Assembly (NCBI RefSeq): GCF_025950235.1
Contig: NZ_JAPDDT010000004.1
Location: 434,001-498,000 of the forward strand
Reading direction: 5' to 3'
Length of the DNA stretch: 64,000 bases
From: Luteolibacter arcticus
Lineage (GTDB): Bacteria > Verrucomicrobiota > Verrucomicrobiia > Verrucomicrobiales > Akkermansiaceae
Part shown: one piece after another, positions 17,475-32,203 of the stretch
Layout: each line of letters begins with the position of its first letter
Numbering within the stretch: the stretch's first letter is position 1
Notes under the pieces: model-generated
What the model was told of the DNA's origin: nothing
The model's database searches: none
What the model saw: only the letters and a program-made list of their open reading frames with translations
Program-made: the position numbers and the translations under genes

Positions 17475-20400
17475 TCAGGGCTGCGTTCCCTGAAGTTGAC
17501 CGAACAGCTTGCCACCAACCGCGTTCGACTTCGGCAGTTGGATCTCGATCAGGTCGTAGTCGGAGGTGGCGCCTCCATCCTCCGTCACCGTGATGATCAC
17601 CCCGTTCGCGTCGGGGCCGGAGCTGGCAGCGCCTACTGCCACCGTGTTCCAAGTGGCAAGATTGGTTCCCCAGCGGAAGTTCAACGTCGTGTCCGTCTCC
17701 GAGGCATCGAATCGATCGAACGTAAGGATCATGTGGGTGGTGCTGCTGGTGGCAGTCACCAAGTCCCCGTCGAACGCCAGCGGGCGCCCGCCAAGCTGGT
17801 ACTCAAGGACGTTAGAGTATGAGTCAAACTCCGGATTCTGCTCGGCCCCTTCGTTCAGTCCGGTGGTGAGGCCGGAGGTTCCGGCCCATGCCACATAGCC
17901 CGGAACCGTTCCGAGGAAGCTCAGCACGCCCGTCGCTTCGTCGAATCGATAGTCTCCGTCGCCACTGGTCCATATCCGCGCTCCGGCGGCACCGGCACCC
18001 GGCGTGAAGCCGCCCACGAGGGAAGCAGGGTCAGCAACCGTGAAGCCAGGATCGTAGCTCAGCGTCGATGTGCTTACGAGGGTCCAGGCAGCTCCGTCCG
18101 ACAAAGTAACGGCAATGAGGTCTATGTTCAGCGTGCCCGCCAGATTGAGCGTGCCGGTTCCTCCGATCGAATTGGACACTCCCGCGGCTTGGGGCCGCAC
18201 GTTGTAAACGCTACCCGTCCCAGGGCTCAGCACCCCATCGACGATCAGGCTCGCAGTGGGGCTCATCGTGAGGTTGCCCGTCCACGTGTTGGTGGCGTTG
18301 GTAAACTGCACCTGGTGGACGACGGAGACATTCCCATTAAGGGTAAGCCCGCCGCTGCCGGTCACCTTCGCGGAAACAACAATGTTTCCGTTGTCGGCAA
18401 GAAGCGTGGACGGATCGACCACCGAGGCATTACCGGCCAGGGTGACGGGTTGCCCGGCGTCCTCGCCATTGCGGACCGTCACTCCGTCGAAGACGTAGTT
18501 CGCCTGCACAATACTGTTTCCGCCCTTCAGCAAGAGTTGACTCTCAGCCAAAGCCAACCGGCTGCCTGCGAATACAGTGGTCTGGTTTGCGACGTTTGGA
18601 GTGCGAAGAACCCGCCCGCCATTGACCAGGTAGTTCTTCCCCGCCACCGGAGCCACGGCTCCCGGCCAGTTCGTCCCGGCGTTGAACGAAGTCGCGCCAA
18701 ATCCATCCGAGGCCGACAGCAGGATGCCATCGTAGAAGCCGTCGGAATTCGTATCCTTGAAGCTATTTCCATCCGCTGGATTGGTGCCATCCGCGAACTC
18801 TTCCGCGTTGGTAGCTCCGTCCGGTTCATAGTCTTGGGAAGGAACGACGATGTTCAGATAATTCGCTCCCACCAGCGGCTGGAAGTAGAAGAACTCCCAG
18901 TAGTCCGGCAGACTGTCGCCCGCACCGCTGTTTTCGGTGTCTCGTCCAGAGAAGCGGTTCATCGGATCGAACCCGCCCTGGAACTCCTCAAGATCGTTGT
19001 CGAAATCATTGTCCTGGTTGGTATTCGTGCCTCCCGACCGCAACGTCGAATCGGCGGTGAAGAGATCCGGGAACCAGGTGAGTTCCCAGCCATCGGAGAT
19101 CCCGTCACCATCGGTATCAGGACTGGAGGCCGCATTCGCGGGATTGGTGCCATAGGCTTCCTCCGACTCGTTGTTGGCAAAGTCCCCATCCGGGTCTTCG
19201 TCGCCGACCTTGAGCAGGTTCTTGAAATACTGCAGTTCCCAAGTGTCGGCGAGATTGTCCTTATCGCGATCCGCACCGGTCGAGAGGATGTCGTTCGGAT
19301 TCGACTCCGCGGCATACTCGACCTCGTCGTTCTCGCCGTCGCCATCGCTATCCACACCCGTCGTGGCTGACGTGATGTTGCCGAAGCGTGCCATTTCCCA
19401 AGAATCCGGGAACCCATCCGGCTCAGAATCGGCGCGGTCGATGTTGTCCGGGCCAAGCAGTTGAAACAACTCCCGCTCGGTTTCGCTTAGCGAGCCTTTC
19501 CAGATTCGCACCTCGTCGTAGGTCGCGGCGGCCGTGTTATCGGGATAGAGGGAGCGCCCCAGCGTGAATGCGCTGTCGATCAGCGTCCGCAGATCGGTGC
19601 CCGCGTTGGTATTGAAGGTACCCTTGGCTCCATAGAGGGGATGGCCGGTCGGCTGGCTGTCGCTTGCCGGAGCGGAGTACCACGTGACCTGTGCGCCGGT
19701 GGTGATCGCACCGTTGGTGAAGACCGCCGGGACGATGGTCATCACGATGTGATAGGGAGCAGCCGGAACATAGGGAGAGTTGCCCGGTGCCCATGAGGTG
19801 GTGGGCTCCCAGCACACCTGATCGAGGTTGACGTCCGTTCCCTGGCTCCATGTCATGCGCAGGGACTCATTCGGTCCGGGGTTCGTGTTGTCATTGACCC
19901 CGACGTCGAAGATACGGGCCCAGTTTTGCACCGCCTCCTGGGTCGCCCACAATTCGATCGTCACCGGCTTCACCCCACCGCTCTGCAGGCTGCTGAGGAG
20001 GTTCGCACCAAGCATCACGTAGTCGCTGGTCGCCTTGCCACCGCCGAGCAGTTGGAGGCCGGTCGGACTCTGGACCGACGAGAGACCGACATTGGCCGGA
20101 GCATCGTTCAGAATCTGCGCTGTACTCCCCCCTGCCGAATCCGAGAGGTCCCCGCTGAAGCTCCAGCGGTGAGCGAGCTTGGCATTCCCGGGAGCCCATG
20201 TCGCGTCCTGAGGACTCGTTCCCGCTTGGAATTCCTGTAGATTGGTAAAGCCGTCGGCATCCGCGTGCCCCCCAGCATCATTGGTCCCGACGATCAGACC
20301 ATTGGCGGTTTCCCAGGCATCGCTCATCAGGTCGGTATCGCTGTCAGGCCAGGAACTCGAACTCGTGGGCGACGTGGCCGCTGTGACTTCCGCCTGGTTC

Positions 20401-21401
20401 GTGGCGTAGTCGCCGTCGTAGTCGCCGCCAGGCGTTTGGCTGAGATTGCCAAAGTTGGCGATCTCGATGGTGTCCGTGAAGCCGTCTCCATCCACATCTC
20501 CGGGGACCGATGCCGCGACGGTCGGATTCGAGCTGCCAACGCCGCCGTTGAACTCGGCAAAGTCGGTGTGGCCATCACCATCCCAGTCGCCCGAACCATT
20601 GCCAGAGCCGGAGGGTGTAGTGATCAACCCATTGAGTTGGGTCAGGCTTGTGATGCCCGGCCAACTGAGTTCCCAGACGTCGGTCAAGCCGTCAGCGTCG
20701 GCATCCGGGTTTCCGGTCTGCACGAACGCCAGCGAAACCTCGCCATCATTCCCGGCAGTCCATCCGAGCGTCTTGGAACCTGTCGGTCCCGAGCTGTTAC
20801 TGAAGCCGCGGAACAGCGCACCGCCACCAATCGCGCCGTTGAGGTCGTAGATCGCAGCATTCGCGCCCGGTATGATCGAGCCCGACGCCGGTACCGTGCC
20901 GGAGCCGTTGCTGTTGTTGATCCCCTTGAAATTGATCACGAACTTGTCGGCACCCGTGGTAGTAATCGCCGCACCGGTTCCCGCGTCGATGGCCGCGGCA
21001 CCGCCAGAAGTATCGACGCCGGCCAACTCGTAAACGAAGAAGCCCGCGGTGGGAGCGCCCGCACCGGACAAGGTGGCAGTGATCGCGATGGTCGCCGGAG
21101 CGGCCCCGGGGAAAACGTAGCAGGCGATCGCCGTCCGGCCTTGCGTGGCGAATTTGGTCGCGGCATTGCCGCCGAAGGTCATGCCGGCTGTCGCCGTGCC
21201 ATTGTCATTGTAGTAGCCGGCCACGATCACCTTCGCGGTCGTGGGATTCGCGAGTGTGTAGGTGTAGTTCGTGGTGCCCGGGTTGGTGGCGTTGCTATTC
21301 GACACCGAACTGCCTGTCCCGTTGACGGTGACTTGAGCCGGGAGGTTGCACGTGAGCGCCACGAGGAATGCGGCGGCGGGTACTGAGGATTTTGGTTTCA
21401 T
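17475..21401 (-). CDS. Giant secreted LamG/TSP3-like surface protein with passenger-like beta-helix region
   Basis: The 1308-residue product has a signal peptide (AAAFLVALTCNLPAQ). Residues about 20-230 form a Gly/Ala/Thr-rich sandwich domain. EF-hand-like DxDxDG tracts with W-E and FGN motifs occur at about 235-420 and 650-890. A LamG/concanavalin domain occupies about 425-640 (HRWSFSGDL). Residues about 900-1150 resemble a right-handed beta-helix of autotransporter-associated repeats (SGGLTLNGNVSV). The C terminus has the recurrent domain F-R-W-G-T-N-L-A-T-W ... KLFGQL. No catalytic residues are visible. Its position beside GH98 and xylan esterase genes and the shared divergent regulatory region with GH98 suggest a surface glycan-binding scaffold. 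Confidence 0.78.
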   Translation of the reverse strand: MKPKSSVPAAAFLVALTCNLPAQVTVNGTGSSVSNSNATNPGTTNYTYTLANPTTAKVIVAGYYNDNGTATAGMTFGGNAATKFATQGRTAIACYVFPGAAPATIAITATLSGAGAPTAGFFVYELAGVDTSGGAAAIDAGTGAAITTTGADKFVINFKGINNSNGSGTVPASGSIIPGANAAIYDLNGAIGGGALFRGFSNSSGPTGSKTLGWTAGNDGEVSLAFVQTGNPDADADGLTDVWELSWPGITSLTQLNGLITTPSGSGNGSGDWDGDGHTDFAEFNGGVGSSNPTVAASVPGDVDGDGFTDTIEIANFGNLSQTPGGDYDGDYATNQAEVTAATSPTSSSSWPDSDTDLMSDAWETANGLIVGTNDAGGHADADGFTNLQEFQAGTSPQDATWAPGNAKLAHRWSFSGDLSDSAGGSTAQILNDAPANVGLSSVQSPTGLQLLGGGKATSDYVMLGANLLSSLQSGGVKPVTIELWATQEAVQNWARIFDVGVNDNTNPGPNESLRMTWSQGTDVNLDQVCWEPTTSWAPGNSPYVPAAPYHIVMTIVPAVFTNGAITTGAQVTWYSAPASDSQPTGHPLYGAKGTFNTNAGTDLRTLIDSAFTLGRSLYPDNTAAATYDEVRIWKGSLSETERELFQLLGPDNIDRADSEPDGFPDSWEMARFGNITSATTGVDSDGDGENDEVEYAAESNPNDILSTGADRDKDNLADTWELQYFKNLLKVGDEDPDGDFANNESEEAYGTNPANAASSPDTDGDGISDGWELTWFPDLFTADSTLRSGGTNTNQDNDFDNDLEEFQGGFDPMNRFSGRDTENSGAGDSLPDYWEFFYFQPLVGANYLNIVVPSQDYEPDGATNAEEFADGTNPADGNSFKDTNSDGFYDGILLSASDGFGATSFNAGTNWPGAVAPVAGKNYLVNGGRVLRTPNVANQTTVFAGSRLALAESQLLLKGGNSIVQANYVFDGVTVRNGEDAGQPVTLAGNASVVDPSTLLADNGNIVVSAKVTGSGGLTLNGNVSVVHQVQFTNATNTWTGNLTMSPTASLIVDGVLSPGTGSVYNVRPQAAGVSNSIGGTGTLNLAGTLNIDLIAVTLSDGAAWTLVSTSTLSYDPGFTVADPASLVGGFTPGAGAAGARIWTSGDGDYRFDEATGVLSFLGTVPGYVAWAGTSGLTTGLNEGAEQNPEFDSYSNVLEYQLGGRPLAFDGDLVTATSSTTHMILTFDRFDASETDTTLNFRWGTNLATWNTVAVGAASSGPDANGVIITVTEDGGATSDYDLIEIQLPKSNAVGGKLFGQLQGTQP

Positions 21402-21523
21402 GTAGCTTGGGTCTTGGAAGGGGTCTTATGGCTAACGGATAGGGACTGATTCTGGAATATGCCGTGGTCCGGCTGCCACGCGCGCTCCATGCCCGGATCA
21501 GGAGGGAAGTTCCATTACTCGGG

Positions 21524-21540
21524 ATTCGACGTTTAATTTC
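21524..21540 (+). promoter_or_regulatory. Possible LacI-type half-operator (ATTCGACGTTTAAT)
   Basis: The sequence ATTCGACGTTTAATTTC resembles ATTCGACGATTAATC at 21703-21717: the first 14 bases agree except one. Both centre on CG with an AT-rich flank. It lies 123 bp upstream of the LamG gene on the minus strand. Confidence 0.4.
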
Positions 21541-21702
21541 TATGGACGAAGAAGGGAGATTTTGACTTTCGCGAAGCCGCTGCCAGGCGCGACTTGCGCT
21601 GGATGGTCTCGTTCAAGAATCTTCCTCCTACGACAACCAGTCGGTAGTTGCCGTGGCCGGAGATGGGTCTGGGTTGGATTTTCAACAACGTCGACGATGC
21701 CA

Positions 21703-21717
21703 ATTCGACGATTAATC
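21703..21717 (+). promoter_or_regulatory. Possible LacI-type operator (contains CGATTAAT)
   Basis: The sequence ATTCGACGATTAATC contains the octamer CGATTAAT, which I found only four times in the window, each time between genes of the xylan region. Confidence 0.45.
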
Positions 21718-21990
21718 ACTATCCAAGCCACCTTGCCACCTGCTGTCTAGAAGAAACCCAAATTTTCTGTATGACGGCTTTGGTCGACAGCGCTCCAGGC
21801 CTTGGCCAAGCAACCTCCCGCTAACTCCGAACCTGAGGTCGCTCGGGGCTACAGGGGGGGGCGTAACGCAGGCAGATGAGGAACTGCCTAGGCGGGGCGC
21901 CACATGATCGCCCACCCACTTCGCCGATTCCGGGGCCACAATACGACGATGCCGCGAATCTCCGAAAGATCGCCGCGCAACCCCGAGAAC

Positions 21991-22004
21991 ATTAATCGGT
22001 TAAT
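21991..22004. promoter_or_regulatory. Predicted LacI operator (near-palindrome ATTAATCGGTTAAT)
   Basis: The near-perfect CG-centred palindrome ATTAATCGGTTAAT is repeated exactly, with two further matching T bases, at 40176. Form and centre are typical of LacI-family operators. It lies about 200 bp upstream of the GH98 start and 590 bp from the divergent LamG gene. Confidence 0.6.
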
Positions 22005-22202
22005 TTCATGCTTGCCCTCCATAGGACCTCATCGCAGACATTCATCGATTGTCGGAAGGCACTGCCCTAGCTCCTGAAACCCTTCACCATGAGGCGGATC
22101 GACTTCCGCTGCGACAGCTCCAGCGGCGTCCGACTGATTCCGCGCGGGCGACGCGCTGCCACCACCAAGTGACTTTCGCTTCATCTGCCACGAAAACCCG
22201 AC

Positions 22203-28521
<6,319 letters not shown>

Positions 28522-28550
28522 ATGCCGTAATCCCGAATCCCGCCCGCCCC

Positions 28551-29684
28551 ATGACTTCCATCACACGTTCCGCATTCCTCCTCCTGGCCGCAGCCGGTCT
28601 CCACTCTCCCGCCGCTGCGGAACCAACCCTCCGCGACGTGTATGAAAAGGACTTCCTCATCGGAGTCGCGCTCAACACCCGCATGGTCAACGGCCAGGAC
28701 GCGAGGGCCGCGGACCTCGCCGGCAAACAGTTTTCCTGCCTCACCGCGGAGAACGACATGAAATGGCAACTGATCCATCCCGGGCCCGACCAGTTCAATT
28801 TCACCACCGCCGACGCCTACTTCGAGTTTGCGAGGAAGCACAAGATGGAGGTCATCGGCCACACGCTGGTTTGGCACAGCCAGGTGCCCGGATGGGTATT
28901 CCAAGGAGAAGACGGCAAGCCCGCCATCCGCGACGAGCTCCTCAAGCGGATGAAGGACCACATCCACGCCGTCGCCGGCCGATACAAGGGCAAGGTCAGG
29001 GGCTGGGACGTCGTCAATGAAGCACTCTCCGACGGAGGTCCGGACATCCTCCGCGACTCTCCGTGGCGGAAGATCATTGGAGACGATTTCCTCGATCACG
29101 CCTTTCGCTTCGCCAAGGAAGCGGACCCGAAGGCCGAGCTCTACTACAATGACTACAGCCTTGAGAATCCCCGCAAACGCGAGAACTGCGTGAAGCTCGT
29201 GAAGGGCATGCTCGAGCGCAAGGTGCCGATCGATGGCATCGGCACTCAGTCCCATTTCCAACTGAACGGACCGCCGGTCGAAGAGATCGAGAAAACCATC
29301 AAGGAGTTCGCCGCACTGGGGCTCAAGGTGATGATCACCGAGCTGGATGTCGATGTGCTTCCCGGACGCGGCCCCCAGGGAAATGCCGATGTGAACCGCC
29401 GCGAGCAGGGCGACTCCACCACCAATCCCTACACCAAGGGACTGCCGGCGGACATGCAGGAGAAGCTCGCCAAACGTTACGCCGAGATCTTCGACGTCTA
29501 CCTGAAACACCGGAAGTCGATCTCCCGCGTGACGTTCTGGGGCCTCGGCGACGGCCAGACCTGGCTGAACGGCTTCCCGATCCGCGGACGGACCAATCAC
29601 CCGCTCTTGTTCGACCGCGAACTCAAGCCCAAGCCCGCCTTCGAGGCACTGATCAAGAAGGGCGAGGAGAAGCGCCCGCGCTGA
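28551..29684 (+). CDS. GH10 endo-1,4-beta-xylanase
   Basis: This 377-residue secreted enzyme has a signal peptide ending near residue 23 (...SPAAA). It is a single GH10 TIM barrel: TAENDMKW at 65-72, HTLVWHSQ near 104-111, acid/base Glu157 in WDVVNEALSD and nucleophile Glu264 in ITELDVDVL, then WGLGDGQTWLNGFPI with the conserved Trp residues near the active site. GH10 enzymes hydrolyse the xylan backbone. No CBM is attached, unlike the multi-modular GH98 enzyme two genes upstream. The gene sits between the CE1 esterase and SASA esterase genes, supporting xylan as the substrate of the whole locus. Confidence 0.95.
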   Translation: MTSITRSAFLLLAAAGLHSPAAAEPTLRDVYEKDFLIGVALNTRMVNGQDARAADLAGKQFSCLTAENDMKWQLIHPGPDQFNFTTADAYFEFARKHKMEVIGHTLVWHSQVPGWVFQGEDGKPAIRDELLKRMKDHIHAVAGRYKGKVRGWDVVNEALSDGGPDILRDSPWRKIIGDDFLDHAFRFAKEADPKAELYYNDYSLENPRKRENCVKLVKGMLERKVPIDGIGTQSHFQLNGPPVEEIEKTIKEFAALGLKVMITELDVDVLPGRGPQGNADVNRREQGDSTTNPYTKGLPADMQEKLAKRYAEIFDVYLKHRKSISRVTFWGLGDGQTWLNGFPIRGRTNHPLLFDRELKPKPAFEALIKKGEEKRPR

Positions 29685-29823
29685 GGCCGCCCTCGTCCAA
29701 CGTAGGCGCGGTGGCGACACCTGGGCAGCTACCCTCAAGCAAGCCTCTCCCATGGTTTCGTGCGCTCACGAACGCTCCCACGGATCAAGGAGCCGCACGA
29801 TCTATCAAATCCACCCCTTTCCC

Positions 29824-31755
29824 ATGAAACTCACAATCCTGCTTATCACCCTGAGCGCCGTCTCGATTTGTCGGGGCGATGACGCCCTGCCCTTCATCAG
29901 CCCGGTCTTCGGCGACCACATGGTTCTCCAGCGGGACAAGCCGAACACGATCTGGGGCTGGACCCGGCCGAATACCGAGGTGCGGCTGGAGTTCGGAGGC
30001 AAAGGCATCCAAACCGTGTCCGGCGACGACGGACGCTGGTCGATCCGTTTCATCCCGCCGCCCGCGGGAGGCCCCTACACCATGGTGGTGGATGGACCCC
30101 AGCATCGCGAACTGAGCAACGTGTTGGTGGGCGATGTCTGGCTATGCAGCGGCCAGTCGAACATGGAGTTCCCGCTCCACCGGACGATTGACGCCGGCGA
30201 TGCCATCAAGAATGCCGGTCATTCCAGCATCCGGTTTTTCACCGCGACCAGCCAGGTCGGCTATCGCCCGCTGGCCGTGCCGAAAGGATCGTGGGGATCA
30301 TGCACCCCCGAATCGGCGGCAAACTTCTCCGCTGTGGGCTATCATTTCGGCTTGAGAATCCACGAGGACCAGAAGGTTCCGATCGGCCTGGTGCAGTGCG
30401 CCATCGGCGGCACCCCCGCCGAAAGCTGGACCAGCGAAAACGCGCTGCGACCACTTGGTGATTTCAACCAACCACTCGATGAGGTTGCTCGCCTGCGTGA
30501 GCGCGGCGGCCCGCAGTACGGCAATTTCATCGCCCATTGGTACGACGAATATGACCGGGGCCATAAAGACAATTCATGGTTCTCGCCCGATCTCGACGAC
30601 AGCGACTGGGCTCCCGTCACGCTGAAAGGCGGCTTCTCGCAACTCGGCGTTCCCGACACCCCGGCTGTCGCGTATTTCCGAAAGACGATCACGTTGCCGG
30701 ACAACGCCCCAACTCGCGGGGCGAAGATTCACCTCGGTGTCGTCGAGCGCATGGACACCGTCCACATCAACGGTCGCTGGACCGGTGCCAGCGCCTGGGT
30801 TGAAAACCCGCGCGCCTATTCCATTCCGGAGGGAGCGCTTCGCCCCGGCAAGAACGTCATCGTGATCCGCGTGCTCAAGAGCCTGCCCGACGGCGGCTTT
30901 CGCTCACCGGGCGGACAACTGAAAATCTCACTTGCCGACAAATCTGAGATCCCGCTGGATGGCGACTGGCTCGGCAAGATCGGCGTCGATGCCCGCCCGC
31001 CACACCCGCTACCGGCAGGCTTTGAAAACTGGCCGGTCATGCCCTCCGTCCTCTACAATGGCATGATTGCCCCGCTTTCCCCGCTGTCTCTAACAGGAGC
31101 GATCTGGTATCAGGGCGAGGCCAACGCAGGACGCGCCGCGCAGTATCGAAAGCTCCTGCCTGCGATGATCGGAGACTGGCGCCGTACCTTCGGACAGGGT
31201 GACTTCCCCTTCTACATCGTCAGCCTCGCTGCCTACATGCCGCACCGCGACCAGCCGGGAGGGACCGACGCTTGGGCGGAATTCCGCGACGCGCAGGCAT
31301 TCATCTCCGGCACGGTGAAGAACAGCGGCCTCGCGCTGGCGATCGACAAGGGCGACGGAGGCGACATCCATCCGCGGGACAAACGTGACGTCGGCGAGCG
31401 GCTCGCTCTCTGTGCCCTGGCGGGTCACTACGGAAAGGAAATTCCGTGCTCGGGGCCCGTGTTCCGGTCGGTCGAACCTGCCGGGTCCGGCGAATCCTTG
31501 CGAATTCATTTCGACCACGCCGAGGGCGGCATGGTTTCGAGCGGCCCGACCTTGGAGGAATTCTCCGTCGCCGGTGACGACTTGAAATGGACATGGGCAA
31601 AGGCACGCATCGAGGGCAATGCCGTGGTCGTCTCCTCCCCGACAGTCCCACGTCCGAAGTACGTCCGCTACGCCTGGCAGTCCAATCCGAAGGCCACGCT
31701 CTACAACAAGGCCGGGCTACCGGCGGTCCCCTTCAGAACGGATGGGAACCCCTAG
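29824..31755 (+). CDS. Secreted SASA-family acetylesterase (sialate O-acetylesterase-like)
   Basis: The 643-residue protein starts at ATG 29824, where a signal peptide begins (LTILLITLSAVSICRG); the upstream in-frame start would place 24 hydrophilic residues before it. The core has WLCSGQSNMEFPL with nucleophile Ser112, IWYQGEANAG as the second block, and GDIHPRDKRDVG with the catalytic Asp/His. A jelly-roll insertion of about 120 residues (about 240-370, FRKTITLP) splits the SGNH domain, as in long SASA proteins. Annotated family members are sialate 9-O-acetylesterases, but in xylan loci close relatives are acetylxylan esterases, which suits the GH10 neighbour better. It ends the plus-strand operon. 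Confidence 0.9.
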   Translation: MKLTILLITLSAVSICRGDDALPFISPVFGDHMVLQRDKPNTIWGWTRPNTEVRLEFGGKGIQTVSGDDGRWSIRFIPPPAGGPYTMVVDGPQHRELSNVLVGDVWLCSGQSNMEFPLHRTIDAGDAIKNAGHSSIRFFTATSQVGYRPLAVPKGSWGSCTPESAANFSAVGYHFGLRIHEDQKVPIGLVQCAIGGTPAESWTSENALRPLGDFNQPLDEVARLRERGGPQYGNFIAHWYDEYDRGHKDNSWFSPDLDDSDWAPVTLKGGFSQLGVPDTPAVAYFRKTITLPDNAPTRGAKIHLGVVERMDTVHINGRWTGASAWVENPRAYSIPEGALRPGKNVIVIRVLKSLPDGGFRSPGGQLKISLADKSEIPLDGDWLGKIGVDARPPHPLPAGFENWPVMPSVLYNGMIAPLSPLSLTGAIWYQGEANAGRAAQYRKLLPAMIGDWRRTFGQGDFPFYIVSLAAYMPHRDQPGGTDAWAEFRDAQAFISGTVKNSGLALAIDKGDGGDIHPRDKRDVGERLALCALAGHYGKEIPCSGPVFRSVEPAGSGESLRIHFDHAEGGMVSSGPTLEEFSVAGDDLKWTWAKARIEGNAVVVSSPTVPRPKYVRYAWQSNPKATLYNKAGLPAVPFRTDGNP

Positions 31756-31911
31756 CCCACCGCCGCCCCCAATCAGCGAAGGCAGCTCCCAGCAGGTCCG
31801 TATTTGCCCCCATGGTTGCCGCCGACAAGCCGGAGCTTACCCGCTCCTCCCGCGCTCTAACAAAAAGACCTGCGGAGACAATCGCCTGAGTTCGACAAAA
31901 GCATCGAATTT

Positions 31912-31927
31912 TAATAAAACGATTAAT
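31912..31927 (+). promoter_or_regulatory. Predicted LacI operator (TAATAAAACGATTAAT)
   Basis: TAATAAAACG is identical to the minus-strand sequence just upstream of the GH43 gene (33816-33825), and the right half CGATTAAT matches the sites at 21709, 21991 and 40176. Its orientation, compared with the GH43 site, points rightwards toward the hairpin cluster. Confidence 0.55.
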
Positions 31928-31969
31928 TTTTCCTTGTGATCATTCCCCGGTTGAGATGATTCTCGTGAA

Positions 31970-32077
31970 GAATCCGGCAGGAATGGCCGGATTCGGATGT
32001 CGCCGGTGTGCGACATTCTCTCCTGCAGGAGAACGTGTGGTCGCCGCGGGCTTCAACGGGTTTCCCGCGGCGACCAC
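31970..32077 (+). ncRNA. Candidate structured RNA or repeat element: four consecutive perfect hairpins
   Basis: Hairpin 1 pairs 31970-31978 with 31986-31994 (9 bp). Hairpin 2 pairs 31997-32003 with 32010-32016 (7 bp). Hairpin 3 is the 14-bp palindrome 32019-32032. Hairpin 4 pairs 32037-32050 with 32064-32077 (14 bp, loop of 13). Gaps between them are only 2-4 bases. The array could be a small RNA driven from the AT-rich site at 31912, a bidirectional terminator, or an intergenic repeat element. No T-run follows hairpin 4, which argues against a simple intrinsic terminator. Confidence 0.5.
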
Positions 32078-32203
32078 CTCACACCTTCCGGTGAAAGAGA
32101 AGTCAGTGGGTTACCCCCCTTCGGTATCCACGAATGGGGCATCCTCCTTCGACACGGAAACCCCGATGGCGAAGTGACCGCGAGATCCCTCCCTCCACCA
32201 AGG

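Larger units (their letters stand above)
21402..22202 (+). other. 800-bp divergent regulatory region
   Basis: No convincing gene is present between the divergent LamG (minus) and GH98 (plus) genes. The region is less GC-rich than its surroundings and holds three CG-centred AT-rich motifs (around 21524, 21703 and 21991) that match others in the xylan region, plus a run of eight or more G around 21855. Both promoters must lie here. The length is unusual for this compact window and leaves room for a long 5' leader or an unseen RNA. Confidence 0.6.
31756..32203 (+). other. Intergenic region between convergent genes, probably with a regulatory site and structured RNA
   Basis: Both flanking genes end here, so no promoter would be expected. 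Nevertheless the region contains an AT-rich tract (31890-31945) with a LacI-type site, followed by a run of four perfect hairpins (31970-32077) and a small CACC/GGTG hairpin (32082-32093). A copy of the TGTTAGA motif lies at 31856-31862 (as TCTAACA on the plus strand). No coding frame with support was seen. Confidence 0.65.
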
